Below, one piece after another: positions 40,637 to 51,125 of a stretch of 64,000 nt of DNA (its first letter is position 1; every line of letters starts with the position of its first letter). This stretch comes from CAIXSC01 sp046349935 (GTDB taxonomy: Bacteria; Planctomycetota; Planctomycetia; Pirellulales; Pirellulaceae), in NCBI GenBank assembly GCA_046349935.1, contig JAXMBK010000004.1, positions 883,872 to 947,871 of the forward strand. Direction: 5' to 3'. Both the position numbers and the translations under genes were made by a program. The notes beneath the pieces were generated by a model. It did not search any database. It worked only from the letters and a program-made list of their open reading frames with translations, and was not told where the DNA came from.

Positions 40637-42529
40637 CTAGCCTTGTTTGGGCGGCTTGGGCGGACCTTTGCGGGCGCGGCGTTCGGCGAGCAACTTTTCG
40701 CGAGCTCGGCGGACCAAGCTGGTCTTTTGCTCTTCCGTCATCTGGTCCGTCAGGGGGCGGAACTTTCGCCGCTTCTCGCGCCGCTCGGCTTGGCGCGTCG
40801 CGGCGTCGCGCCGCTCGTCCTCGCGATACGTGCGGACCGCGTCCGGATGCGACTCGCGCCACACGTACGGCAATAGCGAGCGATAGTTGGTGCAGCCGTT
40901 CAAGAGCTGTCTGAGCACGTCGGTCAGATACCGCTCAAGGTCCAGGTTGTTTCGCAGCGCGGAACTCACGATCGTCATCAGCCTCGCGGCCCGTTGCCCC
41001 GCGCCGACGCTGCCGATGAAGAGCCAGTTTTTCCTTCCGACCGCAATCTGCTTCATCAATTGTTCAACATGGTTGTTGTCGATCGGCAGACGACCGTCGG
41101 TTACGAACGTTTGCAGCGCGTCCCAATTGTTGCGCACATAGTTCATCGCTTTGCGAAGGTCGTTCTTCGGCAATGACTGTTCGTAGGCGTCGCCCCACAG
41201 GAACTCGCGGATCTTTTCCAAGACCGGTCGCGATTCCGACTCGCGCAACGCCTTCCGCTCGTCAGGCGTCAGCGCCTTCGCTCGATCCTCGATGTCGTAC
41301 AGCATCCCCGTCAGCGCCCGCATGCGGGCCGCTTCCAACGGATGCTTGGTTTCTAGTTCGACGAACTTCCGCCGCGCATGCGCCCAGCAGGCGGCGCGTG
41401 CGATGCGCGAATCGCTGGCCAACGAGATCGCCTCGAAGCCCGCATAGCAGTCTCCCAGCAAGATGCCCTGGAAGCTTCCAAGCACGTCGGCCGGTCCGTC
41501 GCGGTGACGACTGACGGAAAAGTCGAAGTAGTTGAGCGGTTTGACCACCGACTGATAGGCCCACATCCGCGCCGTGATGCTGGGACGCCCCGCCTCAATC
41601 GCTTCCGCAATCACTTCGCGCGTGCGCACCGTTCGCGGTTGCGATGCATCCGCTTCGGGTGCGAAGGGAGGCATGATCAGCGTCACCGTCGTGTCGTCGC
41701 AGCCCACGAGGCCGTCGGCGAGCGTCTCGTCGCGAATCGTTTCGACCAACGGTAGGAACAGCTCGTCGATCGCCGCCAGCAGGTTGTTGAGCGTCGAGCG
41801 GCTGGGCGTCCAACCGCACGCCGCGAAGAGATCTTGTTGGCGATAGAGCGGCAAGTGATAAGCGTACTTCGACAGGATGATTTGGATCGCGATGCTGATG
41901 TCGTAGCGATGACCGGCGACCAGCGCGGGCATGCGCGGGGCCTGCTTCACGCCGCATTCCGCATGCTTCTCGCAGATGTACTTCGGATACCGTCGCACAC
42001 GCACTTGCAGCTTCGGCGGCACGACCTCCATCGTCTGCGTCTCATCGAAGCCGATCAGCTTCTTCGCGCCGTGTTCCGAGCAGACTTGCTCTTCAGCCTC
42101 GGGTTCGATCGTCTCGACGATGCGCGGTAGATGCGCCGGGAATTCGCCGTGCGTCTCGCTGCGTTTGGGACGCGGACGTGGCTTGGCCGGCTCGCGTTCC
42201 TCGAGCACCTCTTGCGCGGCCGCGGCCGCCTCGTCGAGCGCGTCGGCCATGGCGACCGCCGCTTCGGGATCGTCCGGGAACTTGAGCAACTGTTGCAGCG
42301 GGTCGTGCTGCTCGCTGCGATGCCCGAATCGTGAACGCTGCAGCCGCTCGAACCACAATCGGAACGCTTCGCATTCCTGACGCCAACGATCGCGTTCTTG
42401 TTCGAGCGCCGCGATCGCATTGCGCTGCGCGGCCAAGAGGGCCTGCGTCTCCTGCAGCAACGCGCGCAGCGCTGCTGGGTCCTGGGGAAGTTGATCGCCG
42501 CCGCCGGTAGAAGATGTTGCATCCTGCAT
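40637..42529 (-). CDS. tnpC: IS66 transposase TnpC, copy B
   Basis: 630 residues from the ATG at 42529 (MQDATSSTGGGDQLPQD). N-terminal leucine-zipper-like helix (AALRALLQETQALLAAQRNA), zinc-finger-like segment (EEQVCSEHGAKKLIGF ... YICEKHAECG), and the DDE domain with VGCDDTTVTLI, GDCYAGFE, and the IS66 C-terminal block (LPIDNNHVEQLMKQIAVGRK, NWLFIGS). It is longer than the usual about 520 residues owing to a charged C-terminal tail (YREDERRDAATRQAERREKR). Appears intact; the ISL3 element lies upstream of its ATG and may affect expression. Confidence 0.92.
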   Translation of the reverse strand: MQDATSSTGGGDQLPQDPAALRALLQETQALLAAQRNAIAALEQERDRWRQECEAFRLWFERLQRSRFGHRSEQHDPLQQLLKFPDDPEAAVAMADALDEAAAAAQEVLEEREPAKPRPRPKRSETHGEFPAHLPRIVETIEPEAEEQVCSEHGAKKLIGFDETQTMEVVPPKLQVRVRRYPKYICEKHAECGVKQAPRMPALVAGHRYDISIAIQIILSKYAYHLPLYRQQDLFAACGWTPSRSTLNNLLAAIDELFLPLVETIRDETLADGLVGCDDTTVTLIMPPFAPEADASQPRTVRTREVIAEAIEAGRPSITARMWAYQSVVKPLNYFDFSVSRHRDGPADVLGSFQGILLGDCYAGFEAISLASDSRIARAACWAHARRKFVELETKHPLEAARMRALTGMLYDIEDRAKALTPDERKALRESESRPVLEKIREFLWGDAYEQSLPKNDLRKAMNYVRNNWDALQTFVTDGRLPIDNNHVEQLMKQIAVGRKNWLFIGSVGAGQRAARLMTIVSSALRNNLDLERYLTDVLRQLLNGCTNYRSLLPYVWRESHPDAVRTYREDERRDAATRQAERREKRRKFRPLTDQMTEEQKTSLVRRAREKLLAERRARKGPPKPPKQG

Positions 42530-42584
42530 GATGCCTATTAAACGCACCAACTCGCAAAAAGTTCTCACGGCGAAGAAGAAATTT

Positions 42585-43885
42585 GGTCCATCGGGGTTTA
42601 GCGTGGGTCGGGCTGTAAATCGAGGCCTCCGCAGTAGAAGAAGATGGCGATCTTGAAGTTCTCGGGATTTCGAAATCCGCGGGCTCGTCTTTTGATCGAC
42701 ATGATCTTGCTGTTGAGCCCTTCCGAGACGGCGTTGGTGAGTCGGTGGCGGCAGTAGTTGACGACATGAGTGAGTCGCGTCTTGATCATGCGGGCCACTT
42801 TCTTCATGGGATTTAGCTTTCCATGAATCACGTGCCGATACCATTGCGCAAAGAACTCGCGAGCATCCTCGACCGTCGGCTGTTCCCACAACTCTCGAAG
42901 CAGTTCTTTCAGACCCCAGGCCTTGGCGGTTTGTAGCTGGAGCGAAAAGACGTCCTCGAAACGGCGTCGCTGTTTCTTATTGAGGTTCTCCTGGCTCTTG
43001 AGCCACAGGTACTTGGTCTTCGAGAGGCGATCATCGCCCTCGGCGGTGAGCCGCTTGTGCTCCTGCCGACGCGTCGTGTCGACGGCCTTCGTCGCATGCT
43101 GCATCACGTGGAAGCGATCATGAACGATCTTGTCGTCGGCCAACGGGAGTTGTTCCTTGATGGCTTGGACGTACGGTTCATGCATGTCGATCGCGACCGC
43201 CTCGATCGCACCACGCTGCGGGGACGAAAGTCCCTCGAAAAAGCCCGCCAAACTCTCCTTTTTGCGATCATCCGCGACATACTCGACCGTTCCGTGATCG
43301 ACGTCGCAGACGATCGTCATGTAGCTGTGGCCCTTGGCGAACGCCTTCTCGTCAGCCCCGACGCGAGCCAATCGACGGGGCTTCTTTCGAGCCTTCCGCG
43401 AGCCACCGCTCGCTCGATCAATCGCCAACCTTGATCCCAACTGATGCGCAGAATGTCGCACGCCGCCGACACCACTTCGCAGGCCGTCAACACCTCGATC
43501 GCATGACTTTCAAATAGCAGCGTGAACCGCGACCCCGGCTCGGCCCAAGCGGCGCACCTGCTTCACGCCATGCTCCGGGCATTTCACTCGCGGAATTCGA
43601 GCATACAACCACGTCTCATACTGACACGTGTCGAGGTGCCGCCAGCGTCGTGCTTCCGAGTGATCGTAGATCGGCAACTCGCGATCACAGCAGGGACATT
43701 TCCAGCGCAATCCCTCCTCGTGCTCCAACTGCACGTGAACCAGCGACTTCTTCTGCTCCAACCGCACTTCGGAGATCGACCACGGTTCTTCGATCCCCAG
43801 AATCTTCGAGTAGAAATCCTCAACTTGCATCGGCGTTGTCCTCCCGCGACAATGCTACGCCACCCACGGGAAAGTCGGAAGGACC
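42585..43885 (-). mobile_element. ISL3-family element inserted in IS66 copy B
   Basis: 1301 bases bounded by imperfect inverted ends (GGTCCATCGGGGTTT and, from the other end, GGTCCTTCCGACTTT). It is flanked by an exact 8-base target duplication AGAAATTT at 42577-42584 and 43886-43893, the size typical of ISL3. Copy A of IS66 shows the uninterrupted target. So it inserted after the two IS66 copies diverged. Confidence 0.9.
42598..43830 (-). pseudogene. ISL3 transposase with two compensating frameshifts
   Basis: N-terminal zinc-ribbon part (WKCPCCDRELPIYDHSEARR, RVKCPEHGVKQV) is in one frame from the ATG at 43830. After CPEHGVKQVRR the proper sequence (WAEPGSRFTLLFESHAIEVL) continues in another frame from about 43535. 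It returns to the first-phase catalytic frame (RRLARVGADEKAFAKGHSYM) near 43390. The DDE domain (VAIDMHEPYVQAIKEQLPLA, SEGLNSKIMSIKRRARGFRN) is intact to the stop at 42598. Either a decayed transposase or sequencing errors in GC-rich runs. Confidence 0.85.
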
Positions 43886-43947
43886 AGAAATTTTGCGAGT
43901 TTTTTGTCGATGCCATGACACGTCACGCGAACACGAATCGCAACCGC

Positions 43948-44352
43948 TTACTCGCTCGCGGCGGAGGCCGATGTTGCCGTGGCCGAAGCGGCGTTACGCG
44001 TGGCTGTCGGTCGAGCGTAACGAGGCCGACGCGGCGTTGCGAGCGGCACGCCGCCCAGCAGCATGGCGAGCGCCGTGGCGTCGAGCGTGACGTGCAAGGA
44101 TTCGCCTGCGACGCGCGGCAATTCGAATCGTCCGCGTTCAAGTCGCTTGTAAAAAATCGCGAGTCCATCTCGGTCCCACCACAGCGCCTTGAGGCGATCA
44201 CGGCGCTGATTGAGGAACAAGAACAAGTGACCTTCGAAGACACTGCGTTCGAAGACCAATTCGACGACGGCGCAGAGCCCGTCGAAGCTCTTGCGTAGAT
44301 CGATCGGCTGGACGCATAGATAGACTTGGACGCCGGCGGGGAAGCTCAGCAT
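43948..44352 (-). CDS. tnpB: IS66 accessory protein TnpB, copy B
   Basis: 134 residues, same as copy A (VQVYLCVQPIDLRKSFDGLC; RDRLKALWWDRDGLAIFYKR). Overlaps tnpA by 7 bases. The ISL3 insertion lies 60 bases beyond its stop. Confidence 0.93.
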   Translation of the reverse strand: MLSFPAGVQVYLCVQPIDLRKSFDGLCAVVELVFERSVFEGHLFLFLNQRRDRLKALWWDRDGLAIFYKRLERGRFELPRVAGESLHVTLDATALAMLLGGVPLATPRRPRYARPTATRNAASATATSASAASE

Positions 44353-44729
44353 GTCCGAGCCACCTCCGTCGCCACGTCGCTCGTCGCCGCCGCTGCCGCC
44401 GCCGCGATGATCGACTCCAACGTGCAATTGGCGCCGAGCGACACTCGCACGCGCACGCCATTCGGCAACTCGATCTCGATCGGCGCCGTCTCGACGCTGG
44501 CGATACGCACCGGCAAGAACTGCGGCGTCGGATTCGCATGCACGGCCGCCGCCTTGCCCGTACGCCCCGCTGCCTGCGTCGTGGCGAGCTTCCGCCGCCA
44601 CTGGTAGAACGCCGCCACCGACACGCCTTCTTGCTGGCAGAACGCCGCAACCGTCCCCTGCCACTGCGGAAACCGCGAAAGCCTCCGACGCCAATCCGCC
44701 CATAGCCCTTCGTCGATGCCCCGACCCAT
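44346..44729 (-). CDS. tnpA: IS66 accessory protein TnpA, copy B
   Basis: 127 residues, identical to copy A except for one missing Arg (ASVETAPIEIE versus ASVETARPIEIE, a 3-base deletion). Preceded by the aaggag ribosome-binding site. Confidence 0.92.
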   Translation of the reverse strand: MGRGIDEGLWADWRRRLSRFPQWQGTVAAFCQQEGVSVAAFYQWRRKLATTQAAGRTGKAAAVHANPTPQFLPVRIASVETAPIEIELPNGVRVRVSLGANCTLESIIAAAAAAATSDVATEVARTC

Positions 44730-45031
44730 TCGTTCGCTCCTTGTGCCAGTGCAGGTCAAAACCCAAAACCTGCAAGCTACCCGAGCCGTCAAGAATGGCG
44801 GTGGTGTACGGTTACGCGGATGCAACGCTCACACACCTCGTAAGCCGCGCTGCTTTCCGCGCGTTCACCCGACGCGAATCGGAAGAGCAGCTTCAACGTT
44901 GGTGTACCACGATTGCCGGAAACGCGCCAGACCTTCTGGGTTGCCTATTTATGCGCGATGGCCGTGAGATACGCCCCCCCTTCCGAGTCAAGCCCATTTC
45001 GAAAATGGCTGCGATGTGCGATTAGAGATAA

Positions 45032-45517
45032 TTACAGATGCTGCGGGGCAACGCTTGGCAACGTTCGCACTCGACCAAATCGCGATTGCATCCAAATGTC
45101 CATATGGAAACTCACCCAATACGATACACCTAGCAGTACGGCCAATGCAATGAATACGGCCGTCTTACGCCACCGCGACGAAGGAGCACAATAATTAAGG
45201 ATGCAGCCAGCAAGGAAAAATGCGAGAACAGCTATTGAGAACGTCACGTTGATAACAACAAGTGCGAGCATTACCAATACACTATCATGTGATCGAGGAG
45301 TTGAAGCTGATGCGGCATGAAAGCGTGCTATATTGCACCAACTCCCCCAGCAAGCAATTGCACATTGAATACCGACGAGCACGACTGTGCAGCAAACTAC
45401 GGCTATGAGGGATTTCCGCGCACAGCTGTCTTCAGTGTGGCAATACGACTGGCTAGCCACCTCCCTAATACAACGAAACCTATGATCTGTCATGCATTGA
45501 CCCTGGACTGCGAACAC
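45032..45517 (-). CDS. Small membrane protein, candidate RHS immunity protein
   Basis: 161 residues (or 153 from the second ATG). Three hydrophobic segments: about 37-58 (LIAVVCCTVVLVGIQCAIAC), 80-107 (VLVMLALVVINVTFSIAVLA and on), 120-136 (VFIALAVLLGVSYWVSF). No family recognised. It lies about 105 bases downstream of the RHS C-terminal tip on the same strand, and both have lower GC than the RHS core, the usual sign of a co-transferred toxin tip and immunity gene. A membrane immunity protein would fit a toxin acting at or across the membrane (inference). Confidence 0.5.
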   Translation of the reverse strand: MFAVQGQCMTDHRFRCIREVASQSYCHTEDSCARKSLIAVVCCTVVLVGIQCAIACWGSWCNIARFHAASASTPRSHDSVLVMLALVVINVTFSIAVLAFFLAGCILNYCAPSSRWRKTAVFIALAVLLGVSYWVSFHMDIWMQSRFGRVRTLPSVAPQHL

Positions 45518-45622
45518 AAGAAATCAACGTTACCTCAAGCCATATATGTTTACATGGGATACTCACTGCAGCGCCAAACAGAAGTTCAAGTGCAAAATCT
45601 TTTAAGATATCCATCAAGACGA

Positions 45623-48600
45623 CTAATAAGTCAAGACATGCCACAGATAGGTGTTACGTATGACTAGCGGCAATTCTGGGAACTCAATAGTTGGTTCCAA
45701 GCCCCGCTCCAGCATTGGCACGATCTGAGGGTAGTAGCCGAGCACTTCAACAACTGTCGACTCCATCGCATAGGCGCGCACTTCCTGGGGCAGATTTCGG
45801 TACACTGCATCCGGAGACATGCCAAAGCCATGTCCAAGGAATTCGCTGACGGAATCGCCAGCTGAGTTCCATACGTAGCTCGAATACCACAAGCGATTGT
45901 CTTGCTGCTCTACGGAGTGAACACATTCATGTACTATGAGGGGGAGGTTTGAATTCGGCGAAATCCCTCCGGTCGCATAGATGTTACTGAGCGTAATGGC
46001 ATATCCTTGTGAATTGGCACTACCGATAAGCATGCCGTCAATCGTACTTGGTGGAGAATACCTTGGTGAGCTTGTGTCTACTACCTCAATCGTTTCAAGG
46101 TGCGTTGAAAGCAGGGAGTTGTCGACTCTGTAGCCAATGGGCGAATTGGCGATGAACAACTGTGAAATGCCCTGCTCCAATGTGGTGAGATTGCGTCCCG
46201 CCGGGGGAAGGTTATATAGGTTGTATATCTGTGCCCATAGTGATTCGCGTTCGCCGATATTGACTGGCGGGCCGATTGGCCAATTCGGGTTATTGTCGAC
46301 GTAGTACGCCATAATGTCTCGCCCTGTTCCAGCCGGCCACCAATAGTAAACGCCGGTTCCGGATGGATGAGGTTCGCTATAGACAGGTACGGCGGCACCG
46401 TCAGGGTTGTATTCCCGGTAGTCAATCAGGCCCGTGGGGTCCGTTTGAAGCACTGCTTGGTTATGGATATAGGTAGAGGCATTTGCGTGTCGGCCAAAAA
46501 AACCAATCGGGTCCTCACTCACCCACCTCCCCACCCCCGCGTCGTAACACCGCGCACGGCTGTACTGCATCCATGTCGCCTCGTCGAACTCCCGCGCCGT
46601 GAAGAGGTGCCGAGTCAGCGACGTGTCGCCGGACGTGACGTTGCCGTACGAGTCGTACTCGTAGTGCTCGGCGATCGCTCCGGTCTGATCGGCCAAGTCG
46701 CGGGTGGTTTGTAGGTGGTCGCCGAGCGGCCACAACACTCGGGCGTCGTCGCCAAGCGACTCGGCGACATCTTCTTGAGCCAGTACCTGGTCGACGGCGG
46801 GGCCGTAGAGGTAGCGTTTCGACAGACTCAGGTCGGTCATGCCGTCGGGGCCATCCGGGTCGACGAAGTCGAGGATCACGTTGCCGCCGTCCAGCGACAT
46901 GACGCCGTTGGCGTCATCCAGGATGTAACGCTCGATCGCGGCGTCGCCCAAGTCGAAGGGGCTCGTCGTATCAACGGCGCGAGCGATGCGGCGATTAAAC
47001 GCGTCGTACGTGTACGCGACGACCTGCGTCGTCGAGCCGTAGGCATCCTTGTCCGTGACGCGCGTCAGGCGATTGCGGTAATCCCACTCGTATTCCGTCG
47101 TTTCGCTCGTCGTGAGGTTCGTCCGCAGCGTGCGGTTTCCCTCGTCGTCGTACTCGTAGGAGTACGTGCCGTCCTCCAGCAACTGGTTGTTGTCCCCCGT
47201 ATCGTAGCCCGACATCGTGCGGTTGCCGTTGGCGTCGTACGAATAGCTCTCGTCCGACTGGTAATCGTGATCGGCGCCGGTCAACTGGCTTGTCGCATCG
47301 TACGAGTAGGTCGACGTGCCATCGACGCTCGTCATTTCCACGATCCGGCCGCCGCCCATGAAGATCGCGCCCGTGGCCAAGGCGCTGACGATTGGGTTGC
47401 TCGACACGCTCCCGACAAGGCTCGACGTCACGCCCCAACTGGAATTGAGATCGTCGTACGTCCAAGTGTAGTTGTTGAGGTCGGTCGCGCCTTGCGTGTG
47501 ATCGAGCGCCGTGAGGCGATTGAGCGTGTCGTACGTGTACGTGCTCGTCGCCACCTCGTTCCACGTCGAACTGGGTTTGGTCTGCCGCGTGATCGTGGCG
47601 AACTCGCCCAGCGCGTTGTACGTGAAATCGACCCGCTTGGCGGCCACGCTGTTGCCGCCGGTTTGGCCCAACTGGTCCACACGCGTCAGCCGGCCCAGGT
47701 TGTCGTAGCTGTACGTATTCGCAAAATCGGCCGTCGCGTCGATCGTCGCCGACAGGCCCGAGCGGCGGCTGGCCGCGTCGTAGGTCATCGCCAAGACGAC
47801 ATGTGGCGCGTCAGGAGTGCCATCGTTATCCACTTCGGTAACGCGGCCGAGCGCATCGTACGTGTACGCATACGCGCTATCGGGATCGGCGACCGAAGTC
47901 AGCTGGCCCGCGTCGTCGTAGACATACGAGATCGTGCGCAACGAGTCGCCTCCCAGGAGATTCGCCGTGTCGCCTTGCAGCGACGCCACGTTCAATCCGG
48001 CAAGCGATCCCTGAAACGTCACCGTCCACGGCCCGCCCGCGCTCCCCGTCACCGCAACCGCATCAATTGTCGGCAAGTCCTCCAGCGCCGTCTCGACGTC
48101 GCCGGCCGTCGCAGCGAAGTCCAACGGCGGCGTGACTTGCCCGCCGAAGGCCAGTCGAAACACGCCGTCCGTCGCGTTGGACAGCGTGACCGTCTGCACT
48201 TCGTCGTTGGTCCCGCCCTGCGTGTCGGTTGCCTGGATCGCGGTCGGACCGCCGCCCATCGTCGTCAGCGACCCCGTGGCCACCGTCGTCTGAGCGACAT
48301 TCGTCCCCGCCAAGCTCCCCTGGAACGTGACCTGCCACTCCTGCCGATTCGTCGCATTGGACAACTTCGTCACCGCGACGTTCCCCGACCCGACGCCGGA
48401 CAGCGCTTCGAGGGCCGATTTGACGTCCGCCGCCGACGCGTTCCAAGCCAGATTAGACGTCGTCTGGCCATTGTGTGTCAATGTAAAGCTGCCGCCCGCG
48501 ATCATCATGGCCGTGAAGCCGACCCGTTGGACCTCCGACGTCGCGCCGCCTTGAGTAGTGGCAGCGATCGCCATCTCCGGGGCGGGGGCCGCATCTTCGC

Positions 48601-49015
48601 GCCACTGTTCCGAAATCTGGCGGTTCAGCTCGTCATACGCGAATTGCAGGGTGCGTCCGTTCCGATCGATGCGACGCGTGAGGTTATTCGCGCCATCGTA
48701 ATAGAAGCTGCGCGTGGCGCTCAGCTCGTTGGTCTCCATCGTGACGCGGTTCAAGGCGTCGTAGGCCCAACTGGTCTCATTCCCGACCGGGTCGAGCAGC
48801 GACACCAGGTTGCAATGGTAGGGTGGGCCAAGCGCAGCGCGGGCCCACCGAGAATGGCTGCGAGACGAAGTCGAAGCCGTTTGCCCGCGCAACGCGTTTT
48901 CGATCGGTGGGCCCGCGCTCGCTTTGCTCACTTGGCCCACCCTACGCCGCTGTTGGCGTCGGCAATCGTCGTCAGGCGATCTCGCGAGTCGTACGCATAG
49001 GTCGTGGTGCGCCAC
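45623..49015 (-). pseudogene. RHS/YD-repeat protein, C-terminal part with zincin-like toxin tip
   Basis: Homology starts at about 48815 (NLVSLLDPVGNETSWAYDAL); the frame before that is repeat element. Many YD repeats (YDALNRVT, YDELNRQ, YDNLGRLTRV) interrupted by two copies of an about 100-residue beta domain with VQRVGF / WQVTFQGSLAGTNVA type segments. The core closes with the RHS hallmark region (GDHLQTTRDL, GNVTSGDTSL, RCYDAGVGRWVSEDPIGFFG, HNQAVLQTDPTG, near 46420). The about 255-residue tip then carries LPLIVHECVHSVEQQ, an HExxH zinc-peptidase motif (near 45925), with EVRAYAMES as possible third-ligand region. The lower-GC tip and downstream small gene fit a toxin/immunity pair. The gene is split from its 5' part by a repeat. 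Confidence 0.82.
48818..48944. repeat. 127-bp palindromic element (family 2) inserted in the RHS gene
   Basis: Perfect 15-base terminal inverted repeats GTAGGGTGGGCCAAG / CTTGGCCCACCCTAC. The interior is nearly palindromic (GCGGGCCCACCGA ... TCGGTGGGCCCGC). On the minus strand the RHS reading goes TTIADANS before it and NLVSLLDP after it, which join into a normal YD-repeat when it is removed. It carries no gene, so it is MITE- or REP-like. Half-copies lie at 10229-10267 and 56261-56300. Confidence 0.85.
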
Positions 49016-50760
49016 AGGGCGTCGGTCATCGTTTGTAAACGCCCCAGCGCATCGTAGGCATAACCGATGCTCGAGCTGTACATCGGCCCGCTGCCGTCGG
49101 GATCGGCGAGCGTGACTTGGGTCGTCAGGCCGCGTTCGTCGTAGGCGATTGTCGTGGTGTGCCCGAGCGGATCGATGATGGCGGTGCGCTGCCCCGCCGC
49201 GTCATACTGGAATTGCGTGACGGGAGCCGCGAGCGGCCCGCTGCCGTCCGGGTCGGCTTGCGTCACCGACGTGACCCAGCCGCGCGCGTTATAGACGTAG
49301 GTGGTCGAATTCCCGAGCGGATCGGTTTCTTGCGTGATCCGCCCCAAGTTGTCGAGCGTGTAAGTCGTCGTTTGCAGGCTCAGCGGCCCGCGACGACGCC
49401 ACAGGCGGCCGGCGTCATCGTAGTCATAGAGAATCTGCGTACTGGGGCCCAGCGACGGCTGGCCCTCGCTGATCTTGTTGCCTGCCGCGTCATAACCGTA
49501 GGTCGAAGTCGACGAGTCGAGCGGCCCCGCGCCATCGGGATCGGGATAGGTGACCGTGTCGAGCCAATTGCGATCGTTGTAGGCGTACTCGGTGACCGCG
49601 CCGAGTGGATCGGTCTGGCTGACCAGCAGGCCGGCGGCGTTGTAGGCGTAGGTCGTTTCCGCGCCTTCCGGATCGGTGACCGACGTGCGGCGATCGAGCG
49701 CGTCCCACGTCAACAGCGTTTCGCGCAATAATTCGTCGGTGACCGAGGTCGCTTGATCGGCCGAGTTGTAGGTGTAGGTGCGCGTCGTGGCGTCGGCGTT
49801 CGTCTGCGTGACCAGCCGCCCGTAGGCGTCGTACTCGAATTCAGTGACGGCCGCCGACAACGCCCCTGCGCCGTCCGGATCGGGACTGGTGACGCTGGCC
49901 GTGCGTCCCCCCGCATCGTAAGTGATCGTCCAAGTATTTCCCGCCGGATCTTCGGCGGTGGCGACGTTCCCATAAGCATCCAGCGTGTACGTCCAGGTAC
50001 GGTTGAGTTCGTCGGTCGAGGTCAAGAGGCGATGGAACGTCGTGTCGTAAGTGCGCGTCGCGGTTGCGCCACCCGGATAGACGATCAAGACGTTGTCGCC
50101 GAATTCGTTGTACCCCAGGAGCGTGATAGGACTGGTTTGCGAACCCGCGCCGTCGGGATCGGGTTGGGTGATGCGATACGGTAAACCGCGCTGGTCGTAC
50201 TGAATCGTCGTCGTGTTGCCCAAGGGATCGGTCGACGTGAGCACGTTTCCAAAGCGATCGGTGGTGACCGTCCAATCCTCGTCTCGTTCGTCGGTCAGTA
50301 CGCCGATGGCGTCCGCCGGCGCGGCCAGCGAGTTGCCGGTGCCGCTCGCCCAGCCCGCCGTGAGCACCGGTTCCAGGCTACGCGTGTTCGAATCGGCGAA
50401 CGTGATCGTCGATAGCCGCAGCGTATTCGCATCGTAGGCGAAGGAGGTCGCGTGACTGAGCGGATCGGTGACGCTCGTGAGCAGTTCCGTCGTGGCGTCG
50501 TAAGCGTAGTCCGTCTCGGGCGCAGCCAGCGCCCCGCCGCCATCGGGATCGGGCTGAGTGACCGTCGTGAGCCGGCCGCTCGTATAGTCGAACGACGCGA
50601 TCCGGCCGGCGAAGTCTTCCCACGTTTCCGCCAGCCCGCCGCTATAGGTCAGGTACGACTCGCGGCCGAACGGGTCGGTGATCTGCGACAGTTCGTCCGA
50701 CACGCTGTCCCCGTCGCCATCGGTGTAGGCGAAGTCGTAGGTGTTGCCGTTCGTATTCAC
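48928..50760 (-). pseudogene. RHS/YD-repeat protein, N-proximal part, truncated at its 5' end
   Basis: About 610 residues of YD repeats (DELSQITDPFGRESYLTYSG, YDQRGLPYRITQPDPDG, YNERNW-like units), ending TTIADANS where the 127-bp element intrudes. In-frame similarity continues upstream of 50760 (GKGWSFEGLDTPVENGGGDF and on) to a stop at about 50898 without an ATG. There the sequence changes into dispersed repeats and the att flank. So the N-terminal secretion and encapsulation part of the RHS protein is missing and this is an orphan RHS segment. Confidence 0.82.
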
Positions 50761-50919
50761 GACCGACGTGAGTAGGCCGGTCGTCGAGAAATTCCACGTT
50801 TCGCCCGTCTTGGCGGTGAGCGTAAAGTCGCCGCCGCCGTTCTCGACTGGCGTATCGAGCCCCTCGAACGACCACCCCTTGCCGAATTCGCTCTACGAAA
50901 CGTACTGTGCGCATGTTCG

Positions 50920-50963
50920 TGGATCGCTCCGTCGATCCAACGTTGGACCGACGGAGCGGTCCA
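50920..50963. repeat. Two family 1 hairpins in opposite orientation
   Basis: TGGATCGCTCCGTCGATCCA at 50920-50939 and the reverse-oriented TGGACCGACGGAGCGGTCCA at 50944-50963. They lie at the exact place where RHS similarity stops. Confidence 0.8.
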
Positions 50964-51007
50964 CGACTATTCCCCACGAACCGTGCCATTGCCATCGTGG
51001 CGGTCGA

Positions 51008-51087
51008 TGTTTCCGCGAAGAGTCGGACGCGAACCCAGGGCGTCGCTGCGCTGTGCCCTGGGCTGACCTGTCGTTGCCCCTTTGGGG
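51008..51087. repeat. Dispersed repeat, family 3
   Basis: Second copy of the 80-base repeat at 20111-20190, including the CCCAGGGC / GCCCTGGG stem. Confidence 0.75.
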
Positions 51088-51125
51088 CGTGATGAAGAGA
51101 GCGAGCGGCGGGCCGATGATCGTCG

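Larger units (their letters stand above)
40539..44815 (-). mobile_element. IS66-family element copy B carrying a nested ISL3 element
   Basis: Terminal inverted repeats: plus-strand GTAACCGTACACACCCGCCA from 40539, and the complement of GTAACCGTACACCACCGCCA ending at 44815 (2 mismatches in about 20). Genes tnpA, tnpB, tnpC run leftward. The flanks of copy B alone do not match. The 8 bases left of copy A (acggaagc) and right of copy B (gcggatgc) agree at 6 of 8, hinting that A and B were once one insertion event or a composite. Confidence 0.88.

Noticed and set aside
45317..45667. A 116-codon plus-strand frame
   Set aside because: Antisense to the candidate immunity gene and the end of the RHS tip; no motif or start signal.
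46715..49000. A 761-codon plus-strand open frame
   Set aside because: Antisense to the RHS YD-repeat region; Arg/Val-rich translation with no conserved pattern, an effect of high GC and repetitive coding on the other strand.
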